This document shows, one piece after another, positions 1-5,606 of a DNA stretch of 8,943 bases (position 1 is the stretch's first letter; every line of letters begins with the position of its first letter). Under the pieces are notes generated by a model that worked only from the letters and a program-made list of their open reading frames with translations, was not told the DNA's origin and did no database searches. The translations under genes were made by a program, and so were the position numbers. Origin of the DNA: JAYEIA01 sp034659855 (GTDB lineage: Bacteria > Bacteroidota > Bacteroidia > Bacteroidales > JAADGE01); assembly GCA_034659855.1 (NCBI GenBank), contig JAYEIA010000187.1, positions 1 through 8,943 on the forward strand, given 5' to 3'.

Positions 1-368
1 TTTTTTAAATCATCAAGTTTTTCAATGTTTTCTTTGGCAATAGTTATCAATTCTTTATCGTGTGCAACAACATAAGTTGGAACATTTTCAATTGCAGACT
101 TATCAGCTCTCCATTTTTTAAGATTATCATAAATTTCTTGTTCTCTTTCGGTTAAGTCCGTTTCTGTTGAATATGATAATTTTTCTTTTTTTGCATCAAT
201 TTGTTCTGTATATGTTATAACAACCGACCAAAAATTTAGTTTTTCAGCATTTACTAAACTTGCAAAAGTGTTAATTACCTGTTTATCAGCCATAAATTCG
301 TTAATTCTATTTTCGTCTGAAATTATATGTTCCTTTGATAATCTTATGTGAAAAGTTTTTAGCTTCAT
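1..368 (-). CDS. Stand-alone HRDC-domain protein, 3' end beyond window
   Basis: The open frame runs from an ATG at 368-366 to the window edge, 122 codons with no stop, so the C-terminus is missing. Residues ~72-122 look like an HRDC (helicase and RNase D C-terminal) domain: an acidic helix start, then KKWRADK (84-90), NVPTYVV (95-101) and a helix ending in a KLDDLK stretch, as in RecQ and RNase D tails, where the fold binds nucleic acid. Residues 1-70 are not helicase or nuclease; they form a small N-terminal part with a FHIRLSKEH start and an FWSVVITY strand. The gene sits 33 bp downstream of the NYN nuclease gene on the same strand, so the two are probably cotranscribed. HRDC-only proteins of this size are known in Bacteroidota and have been reported beside some diversity-generating retroelement reverse transcriptases. 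No RT is visible here, so a link to such an element is inference. The HRDC call is fairly secure; the role is unknown. Confidence 0.75.
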   Translation of the reverse strand, partial: MKLKTFHIRLSKEHIISDENRINEFMADKQVINTFASLVNAEKLNFWSVVITYTEQIDAKKEKLSYSTETDLTEREQEIYDNLKKWRADKSAIENVPTYVVAHDKELITIAKENIEKLDDLK

Positions 369-401
369 TTATTAAATGGTTTTATTAAAATTGGTAATTA
401 T

Positions 402-1868
402 TTACAAAAAATCATTAATGTTTCCTTTAAATTTTGGTTTGTCTTCGATAATCATCACAGGGATGCGTATTCTGTCAATATTATGTGCAACCCAACTGTT
501 TGCTATACTATAATCGTTATATCTATCGTTTGAAATTATAATACCATTATTTTCTTTTGCATATTTAATGATATAATCATCAGCGTCTGTTTTTGCAGGT
601 GCTTCATAATAATTGCTTTCATCTTTTAGTCTGTTAAAATTATCTTTGTCTTTAATCTTATGTTTTAGAGACTTATCAACTATTACGTTTATTTTTTCCT
701 TGTTAAATCCAAGACTAATAAGATGTTTTACTATTATTTGAATGCTTTTTGCGTATGGCTCGTTGTTAATAATATATGCCATATTACTACCATCAATATA
801 AATATATCTTTCACTTTTATTTAAAGAGTTTAATTTTTCAAAAAAATCACCATCTTCATCATATGTGCCAATAAATTTTATCAAATTATTTTCATTTATG
901 ACTTTTTTTAATTGATTAACATTGCTTATTGTCACATTGTAAAGTTCATTTTTAGGCTTATTTGCAATATTTCCATATGTAGGTGTTCTGCTTCTCAATT
1001 GATTACTGGGAATTGGTATGTCGAATATGTTTTCTAATATTTTTTTATAATTTTCGTATATTTTTTTGAGAGTTGTTCTTGATTTTGGCATATCAACCAA
1101 ATATTTTATAAGAGCTAATTCATCATACGTTTGATAATTTGACTTATCTATTTTTTTACTCCATCTGTAAAATTCTATTTGTTCTTTTGTTTCTATTCCT
1201 TTTTTTGATAACTCGTAATAATCTTGTGCATTTTTGATGTCCAATTCTTTTGCTGTAATATAGTGGTCGTATTCAATAAAGCCAAGTTTTTGAGCATTAT
1301 AAAAATCAATACCATCCTTAAAGCCCTTTGATTGACCTTTTTGGTAATCTAAAAATGTTTTATAGTTTTGTTTTTTAATTTTATAATATATTTCTGCATC
1401 TGTTAATCCATTAAATGGCGATTTTCGATTATTATAATGATTATTTCTGTTAAATTGTTTTGACGCATCAATAAAACCGTTATCAACTGCATCGAAATAA
1501 TCAATACTATTATTGTATCCAAATTTTAATGCTTTTGAGTTATAAAACGCATCTGAATTTAATTGATTTGATTGTTCGCTTTCTATATAATCTTCGAGAG
1601 AAACAAAACCAGCTTTTGAAATTCTAAAAAGATAATTGTCATTTATAACAATAAAACTATCATCTGAAATAAATACAAGACCTTCTTTTACTAATGCGTA
1701 ACTTTCATAACTTCGTTGCATCTGGTTTTTAGTTCTATTTGTAATTATTTCCTTATTAATATATTCAAAAATTTTCAAAAATTCTCGAATATCCAAAATT
1801 TCAATTAAGTTATAATTATTATAATTGATTTTTGCTGATTTTATGTAAATTGCTTTTTCTGTTCTCAT
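402..1868 (-). CDS. NYN/Zc3h12a-like PIN-fold ribonuclease with N-terminal helical repeats
   Basis: This 488-residue protein has no signal peptide and is probably cytosolic. Residues ~353-488 look like a PIN-fold NYN domain of the RNase Zc3h12a type. They contain YIYIDGSN (355-362, D359), NVIVDKS (394-400, D398), TDADDYII (427-434, D428/D430/D431) and ISNDRYNDY (445-453, D448/D452). These acidic residues would form the Mg2+ site of an endoribonuclease, and all appear present. Residues ~80-250 carry short repeats of about 14-16 residues of the form Y-x-x-A-K-x-L-G-[FI]-x4-D-[YF], with glycines near 87, 117, 131, 182, 196 and 224. I do not recognise them as a named family; they could be a docking or recognition scaffold. 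The start ATG follows an A-rich stretch. The leader is ~150 nt if the TAACTTTG promoter candidate at 2024-2031 is used. Base composition is markedly more AT-rich than in the plus-strand genes to the right, consistent with an acquired island. It likely forms an operon with the HRDC gene. Confidence 0.8.
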   Translation of the reverse strand: MRTEKAIYIKSAKINYNNYNLIEILDIREFLKIFEYINKEIITNRTKNQMQRSYESYALVKEGLVFISDDSFIVINDNYLFRISKAGFVSLEDYIESEQSNQLNSDAFYNSKALKFGYNNSIDYFDAVDNGFIDASKQFNRNNHYNNRKSPFNGLTDAEIYYKIKKQNYKTFLDYQKGQSKGFKDGIDFYNAQKLGFIEYDHYITAKELDIKNAQDYYELSKKGIETKEQIEFYRWSKKIDKSNYQTYDELALIKYLVDMPKSRTTLKKIYENYKKILENIFDIPIPSNQLRSRTPTYGNIANKPKNELYNVTISNVNQLKKVINENNLIKFIGTYDEDGDFFEKLNSLNKSERYIYIDGSNMAYIINNEPYAKSIQIIVKHLISLGFNKEKINVIVDKSLKHKIKDKDNFNRLKDESNYYEAPAKTDADDYIIKYAKENNGIIISNDRYNDYSIANSWVAHNIDRIRIPVMIIEDKPKFKGNINDFL

Positions 1869-1899
1869 TTATTTATATTTTTTTTTTTATGCTTAACGT

Positions 1900-1913
1900 A
1901 TTGCTTAAGCAAT
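1900..1913. promoter_or_regulatory. Palindrome ATTGCTTAAGCAAT, candidate operator
   Basis: This perfect 14-bp palindrome lies ~32 bp upstream of the NYN gene start, inside its predicted leader. A further CTTAAG follows at 1917-1922 and a GCTTAA half-like motif precedes at 1891, giving a cluster of similar half sites about 12-14 bp apart. It shares the TTG..CTTAAG..CAA design with the palindrome at 2013-2026. Operator function is inferred. Confidence 0.35.
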
Positions 1914-2012
1914 TAACTTAAGCCCCCATTATAGCCTGATATTTACTGAAAAATTTATATTATAATGAACTGATAATTATTATTGTAAATGTAATAACTT
2001 TAGCATAGGTTA

Positions 2013-2026
2013 TTGACTTAAGTCAA
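2013..2026. promoter_or_regulatory. Palindrome TTGACTTAAGTCAA, candidate operator at promoter
   Basis: This perfect 14-bp palindrome overlaps the downstream end of the minus-strand TAACTTTG motif (2024-2031), where a bound dimer would block polymerase. It has the same CTTAAG core and TTG/CAA ends as the palindrome at 1900-1913. Repressor control of the NYN-HRDC unit is an inference. No regulator gene is visible in the window. Confidence 0.4.
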
Positions 2027-2031
2027 AGTTA
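2024..2031 (-). promoter_or_regulatory. Bacteroidota-type -7 element TAACTTTG
   Basis: On the minus strand this octamer matches the TAnnTTTG -7 consensus of Bacteroidota primary sigma factor promoters. No convincing TTTG -33 element sits ~20 bp upstream. Transcription would start near 2017 and lead to the NYN gene after ~150 nt. Such octamers occur by chance every kilobase or so in DNA this AT-rich, so confidence is limited. Confidence 0.35.
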
Positions 2032-2257
2032 GTGTATATTTACGGAGGTTTCTTATTAAAAATTTGATTACTCATCAGTTGGTTTTAGAAAATTTAGTTC
2101 TTACAAATATAATAATTTTTTGCTTCTTTGTCTTGTGTTTTTATTTTTTTGGAATAGATCATTTCAATGGCGTATTGATGTCTGCAATGCATTATTATAG
2201 ATTAGGAGTAATCGGGGAATATGATTAAAGTATTTAGCATTATAAAAAAGTAAAATA

Positions 2258-2953
2258 ATGAGATTTGTTCCTAAAAAACAAGCTATAGAGAGCCGAAAAA
2301 AAATGATTCAGGGAGGCAACGGAAAAATATTGCTACTGTTTTTTGCAATTTTTTTTTTAGATTCGTCCGCAATGGGACAAAACGGAAAAATAAAACAATT
2401 TTTCGGATTGCACTACCCGGAGCAAGTTTGGGTGGTTTTTCATCCGTTTGTGGCCGGGAAAGCTTTGCTGATTGCACAACATGCCCAAGATGAAAGCTTG
2501 AAAATGATTCCCGATTCTGCGATGGACGGTGATTTTGCCGGCGGACAAATTGATGCTTTTCGGCATGCTTACTGGATGGCCAATTTAGGATGCTCAATAG
2601 GAGAGCGAAAGGCAAGATGGCTGGGAAAGGCGCATGAAAAAGGAAATAAAATAGATTATGGACGAAAGACTTTAGAGGAGGGGAATTTGCCGGATTATAA
2701 ATCTTCTGAAATGGACCTTTGTAATAATGAGGTGGGTTTGAAAATAGCAAAAAAATGCCCCCATTGCAGTTCGGACGAATTTAAGGAGATTGTGAAACAA
2801 GCGGTGATTGACGGAGAGATGAAAATTATAAAGAAAAATATAACCGGAGATTTTTTAAATGCTTCCGGGGAAGTTATACCGAAGGAAAACTATTACGGGC
2901 TGTGGCATACCCCAAAACGGTTGGTTCAATCAAATTTTAAGCGGCCGAAATAA
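2258..2953 (+). CDS. Exported DUF6973-like protein
   Basis: The longest frame gives 231 residues, but the likely start is Met16 (ATG at 2303). It opens a standard Sec signal peptide: basic start, hydrophobic core ~24-34 (ILLLFFAIFFL), and cleavage near SAMG-Q (37-41). The mature protein is ~190 residues and probably periplasmic or surface-associated. Conserved-looking polar motifs are GGQIDAFRHAYW (95-106, H103), AHE (125-127), EMDLCNNEVG (151-160, D153, N156, N157) and GLWHTP (214-219). This D-A-F-R-H / H-E / D-x-x-N-N-x-x-G set resembles the uncharacterised DUF6973 domain, which looks like a metal-dependent hydrolase fold; enzyme activity is inference. Two cysteines (C167, C170) form a CPHC pair, and C112 and C155 are also present. 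It stands alone: 389 bp from the upstream divergent gene and 335 bp from the next. Function is unknown. Confidence 0.7.
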   Translation: MRFVPKKQAIESRKKMIQGGNGKILLLFFAIFFLDSSAMGQNGKIKQFFGLHYPEQVWVVFHPFVAGKALLIAQHAQDESLKMIPDSAMDGDFAGGQIDAFRHAYWMANLGCSIGERKARWLGKAHEKGNKIDYGRKTLEEGNLPDYKSSEMDLCNNEVGLKIAKKCPHCSSDEFKEIVKQAVIDGEMKIIKKNITGDFLNASGEVIPKENYYGLWHTPKRLVQSNFKRPK

Positions 2954-2963
2954 TATCTCTCAT

Positions 2964-2971
2964 TATATTTG
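2964..2971 (+). promoter_or_regulatory. TATATTTG, possible -7 element
   Basis: This octamer matches TAnnTTTG and lies 10 bp after the stop codon of the DUF6973-like gene. Transcription from it would read through the hairpin at 3106-3134 and the repeat at 3166-3282 into the ankyrin gene. There is no clear -33 box, and a chance match is quite possible. Confidence 0.2.
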
Positions 2972-3105
2972 CAAAACGGTTGTAGAGAAACAACGCTCCG
3001 GCCAATTTGTGCAGACGATTTAAAGTAATGAAGAGTTCAGTTTTGAAAAGTTATAAAGCTGAAAGTTTATAATAAACGTCTTATGTTAATGCTGTAATCT
3101 TAAAT

Positions 3106-3134
3106 CCGTCAGACCGTTCAAAGCGGTCAGACGG
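3106..3134. repeat. Hairpin-forming inverted repeat
   Basis: CCGTCAGACCG (3106-3116) pairs with CGGTCAGACGG (3124-3134) around a 7-nt loop, with one A-A mismatch. This is a strong GC stem in an otherwise AT-rich spacer. No T-tract follows, so it is not a classic intrinsic terminator. It could mark the 3' end of the upstream transcript or a leader structure. Confidence 0.5.
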
Positions 3135-3165
3135 GTATAAACAGCAAAAACTTATGGTGTTTATG

Positions 3166-3282
3166 ATATAAAGTTAAAGTACTAAAAATAAGAGTTTTAA
3201 GTTAATTGCAAAATAATCTATAAAGCTCTGATAATTAAGAATATAGCTTGTTTTGCTAAAATAGAACATACTTTTTAGATCG
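3166..3282 (+). repeat. Dispersed ~117 bp repeat, copy 1
   Basis: By hand alignment this stretch matches the reverse complement of 7501-7619 with about 14 mismatches and no gaps over ~117 bp. It sits directly upstream of the ankyrin gene. Its last third contains TACTTTTT (3269-3276), one base off the Bacteroidota -7 consensus, with CTTG 18 bp before it, so the repeat may supply the ankyrin gene promoter. It has no coding potential. Confidence 0.7.
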
Positions 3283-3288
3283 GACGCA

Positions 3289-4665
3289 ATGAATGAAATA
3301 TATCTTAAAAATAATCTTATAATGAAAAAAACGGCAATTATTTTTTTTCTTATCTTATCCGGTATTGCTGCTGTTGCACAAAATACGGATGATAAGCTTT
3401 TGAAAGCTGTTTTTAATGATAAAGACAAAGAAGCTTTTTACTTGCTTAAAGGAGGAGCCAATCCCAACGCATATACTGACGACGGTGTTACACCTCTGAT
3501 GTATGCTTCAGAAAAAGGAAATATATATCTTTGCAAAGCATTGATAAAGTACGGTGCCGATGTAAATATAAATCCATTGGACGGCACAACAGCCTTGATC
3601 TCAGCGTGCAGGAACAATCAAACGGATATTATGCTTTTATTGGTTAATAACGGAGCCGATGTCGATATGGCAGACCGGCAGGGTTCAACGGGACTGCATT
3701 ATGCCTGTGCCTACGGATTTCCGCGTGTAGCCGATATATTATTACATTATAAAGCCAAGCCGGATAGTTCCGACGGGTTGAGTACTCCCCTGACAATTTC
3801 TGCCTATTACGGGGATTCAACAATGGTAGATTTGTTGCTTGACTACGGAGCAGATATTCATAAGCCTGACTTTTTCGGAAATACACCTTTTATTATGGCT
3901 TGCCAAGAAAATCATATCAAGTTGGTTGAAAAATTATATGCTGCCGGAGCCGATATCCAACGTTCAAACAGTAACGGACTTACCGGCTTGGATGTTGCAG
4001 TGTATTACGGATATACGGACTTAGTGAAGTATTTGTCAGGCATTGGGCTTAAACCGGTAAAAAATATTAAAGACGGTGTGTCAACCTATGAATTGGCAAA
4101 AATTAAAGGAGATTCGGAAATCCAAAATATGTTAAGTCAGGGCAAAGACAAGCAAAAATTTTTTGACGGTCAGTTTTCATTTGATATTCATCAATCGACT
4201 AATTTTCAGGACTATATGGTTGGGGTAGGGGGTGGTTTTCACCAAACGGTGTATAATGTAGATGTTTTTTCGGGTTGGAAAATTCGACCATTCAGAAAAA
4301 AAGTTACTTTTCAGCCCTCCGATCATTTTTTTACTCAATACCGAGAGTTGCGCAATGAGTGGTACCTGGGGGTGCATAAAAAATTTGAATTTGTGCAATT
4401 AAACTCATCCCATTTTGGGGTTTACGGCGGCGGAAAACTATCGTACTATCACGGCAATTACAGTGGCTCGAGCAAGACCCTCAGAGAATTTGTGGTTGTT
4501 CCGGAAGCCGGGTTTTACTACGGTAAAAGAGGTTTGGAAGTGAAGGCCGGTTACGGATATATCTCTTCTGAACTTGTCGGATACAGCCCCCACAGTTTGA
4601 GCATATGTCTTAGTTTTTTAATGAATAAAGGGTTTTATTACGTTGGCACAACACCGACTTATTAA
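3289..4665 (+). CDS. Exported ankyrin-repeat protein with C-terminal barrel-like domain
   Basis: The frame gives 458 residues. The better start is Met12 (ATG at 3322), which opens a signal peptide MKKTAIIFFLILSGIAAVAQ with cleavage after AVA-Q. Eight ankyrin repeats follow at about 33-65, 66-98, 99-131, 132-162, 163-196, 197-229, 230-262 and 263-283. They show typical G-x-T-P-L-x-x-A and L-L-x-x-G-A-D/N-x-N signatures, for example GVTPLMYA (66-73) and LIKYGADVN (85-93). Residues ~295-458 switch to alternating aromatic/glycine beta strands: VGVGGGF (311-317), EWYLGV (357-362), HFGVYGGGKLSYYHG (375-389), VPEAGFYYG (404-412), LEVKAGYGY (416-424). This resembles a small outer-membrane barrel or jelly-roll domain. 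The ankyrin part would then lie in the periplasm as a protein-binding module anchored to the envelope, which is inference. No catalytic residues are seen. A repeat element begins at its stop codon. Confidence 0.85.
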   Translation: MNEIYLKNNLIMKKTAIIFFLILSGIAAVAQNTDDKLLKAVFNDKDKEAFYLLKGGANPNAYTDDGVTPLMYASEKGNIYLCKALIKYGADVNINPLDGTTALISACRNNQTDIMLLLVNNGADVDMADRQGSTGLHYACAYGFPRVADILLHYKAKPDSSDGLSTPLTISAYYGDSTMVDLLLDYGADIHKPDFFGNTPFIMACQENHIKLVEKLYAAGADIQRSNSNGLTGLDVAVYYGYTDLVKYLSGIGLKPVKNIKDGVSTYELAKIKGDSEIQNMLSQGKDKQKFFDGQFSFDIHQSTNFQDYMVGVGGGFHQTVYNVDVFSGWKIRPFRKKVTFQPSDHFFTQYRELRNEWYLGVHKKFEFVQLNSSHFGVYGGGKLSYYHGNYSGSSKTLREFVVVPEAGFYYGKRGLEVKAGYGYISSELVGYSPHSLSICLSFLMNKGFYYVGTTPTY

Positions 4666-4726
4666 GGAACGGAAACAAAATAACTTAGCCTACGCTGTCA
4701 AAATTTATTTCGTATCCGTTTCTAAG
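4661..4726. repeat. Short palindromic element A, abutting a stop codon
   Basis: Arms at about 4662-4686 and 4701-4725 are imperfect inverted repeats (~20 of 25 positions pair). The first 24 bases are identical to 7293-7316, and the right half aligns with 7435-7485. It reads as an internally deleted form of the element at 7293-7485. The TAA of the ankyrin gene (4663-4665) lies inside it. It could act as a 3' RNA hairpin protecting or ending the transcript. Confidence 0.6.
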
Positions 4727-4763
4727 CAAAATATAATTTTAGATTTACATTAAATATTTATTA

Positions 4764-5348
4764 ATGAATAATTTACAAGAACGAATATCCAAAGAGGAAG
4801 TTAATAAACTCCCGCTAAGAGCTTTTGACGGAAAAATTTATACTATAAATAAAAGCAGTCAGTTGAAGAGTGTAATCCCTCTTTTGGAAAACCAAAAGCT
4901 GTTGGGTTTTGATACAGAAACTCGGCCGGTTTTCAAGAAGCATGTCTATAGAGAGGTTGCACTTTTGCAGTTATCTACTAAAGATGAGGCGTTTTTATTT
5001 CGATTAAATAAAATTGGTTTGCCCCAAGAACTTACTGCGATATTGAGTAATCCGAAAATAATAAAAGCAGGAGTTGCTACTCGAGATGATATCAAAGAAC
5101 TTCGGCAAAGAACTGAGTTTAAGCCGGGCGGCTTTGTAGAGCTTCAAACATTTGTTAATAAATACGGAATTCAAGATGCCGGCTTAAAAAAATTGACCGG
5201 AAATATTTTGCAATTTAGAATCTCAAAGTCGGAACAACTTTCTAATTGGGAAAAAACTCGACTGAGCTCAAAGCAAAAGAAATATGCTGCAACCGACGCT
5301 TGGGTAGGCTATATGATATATTCTGAACTGACAAATTCATACGAGTAA
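4764..5348 (+). CDS. DEDDy 3'-5' exonuclease domain protein (RNase D-like)
   Basis: This 194-residue cytosolic protein is essentially one DnaQ-like exonuclease domain of the RNase D/WRN type. Exo I is GFDTET (48-53, D50/E52), Exo II is GVATRDDIKEL (103-113, probably D109), and Exo III is YAATDAW (174-180, Y174/D178), which makes it a DEDDy enzyme with two-metal-ion chemistry. The NWEKTRLSSKQKKYAATD stretch (161-178) is the usual RNase D family lead-in to Exo III. It should remove 3' nucleotides from RNA or single-stranded DNA; the substrate cannot be told. At 194 residues it is about half the length of classical RNase D and lacks an HRDC domain, as is common for small Bacteroidota homologues. 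The start ATG at 4764 has no strong Shine-Dalgarno, normal for the phylum. It is 98 bp downstream of the ankyrin gene, separated by palindromic element A, so probably transcribed separately. Confidence 0.88.
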   Translation: MNNLQERISKEEVNKLPLRAFDGKIYTINKSSQLKSVIPLLENQKLLGFDTETRPVFKKHVYREVALLQLSTKDEAFLFRLNKIGLPQELTAILSNPKIIKAGVATRDDIKELRQRTEFKPGGFVELQTFVNKYGIQDAGLKKLTGNILQFRISKSEQLSNWEKTRLSSKQKKYAATDAWVGYMIYSELTNSYE

Positions 5349-5360
5349 GCTATGTCAAAG

Positions 5361-5395
5361 GGTGAATGGTGAATGGTGAAGGGTGAATGGTGAAA
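5361..5395. repeat. Heptamer tandem repeat, (GGTGAAT) x5
   Basis: Five head-to-tail heptamers read GGTGAAT, GGTGAAT, GGTGAAG, GGTGAAT and GGTGAAA. They begin 12 bp after the exonuclease stop codon and run straight into the dispersed element at 5395-5580. Arrays of this kind are prone to slippage. No coding frame uses it. Confidence 0.85.
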
Positions 5396-5580
5396 ACTTA
5401 TAACAGTTATGCACTTCGACTATCGCTCAGCACAACGCTTGTTCTTTTGTTGTTTCACTACTTGAAAATACTGCGAATAGCGAGCTATTTTAACGGATTT
5501 TAAAGATTTTTTGAGACCGAGCAAAAACCAAGGATAAAAGAACGAGTTTAAAGCGTCAAGTTATTTTGGAACAATCCCTA
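5395..5580. repeat. Dispersed intergenic element C, related to 7293-7485
   Basis: A 43-bp stretch at 5407-5449 is identical to 7326-7368; it includes CACTTCGACTATCGCTCAGC. The right end (about 5530-5580) aligns with 7432-7483 at lower identity. The middle differs between copies. CGCTTGTTCTTTT near the left and the AAAAGAACGAG...AAGCG stretch at 5536-5555 are partly inverted, so the RNA could fold. No ORF is seen; a non-autonomous mobile or REP/MITE-like repeat is the best guess. Confidence 0.65.
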
Positions 5581-5606
5581 TATTACAATGAAAGTATCAT
5601 ATTAAT

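Larger units (their letters stand above)
1869..2257. other. Divergent intergenic region, no gene seen
   Basis: This 389 bp AT-rich spacer lies between the divergent NYN nuclease gene and the exported protein gene. It contains the CTTAAG palindromes and promoter candidate described separately. A hydrophobic open frame ends with TAA at 2226-2228 but lacks an ATG over most of its length, so I do not call it. No RNA gene is recognisable. Confidence 0.6.

Noticed and set aside
2042..2228. Hydrophobic open frame on the plus strand ending in TAA at 2226-2228
   Set aside because: No ATG occurs until the last ~16 codons, there is no convincing alternative start, and the composition is that of AT-rich spacer.
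2283..2750. Long antisense open frame over the DUF6973-like gene
   Set aside because: It is a mirror of the real gene's codon bias, lacks family motifs and would overlap almost all of a well-supported exported protein.
4764..5348. Exonuclease protein and the HRDC protein as split halves of one RNase D
   Set aside because: They are over 4 kb apart on opposite strands, the HRDC protein has its own N-terminal part, and short HRDC-less exonucleases of this size are ordinary in Bacteroidota.
5361..5580. Heptamer array plus adjacent repeat as a CRISPR array
   Set aside because: Units are 7 bp with no spacers, and there are no cas genes nearby.
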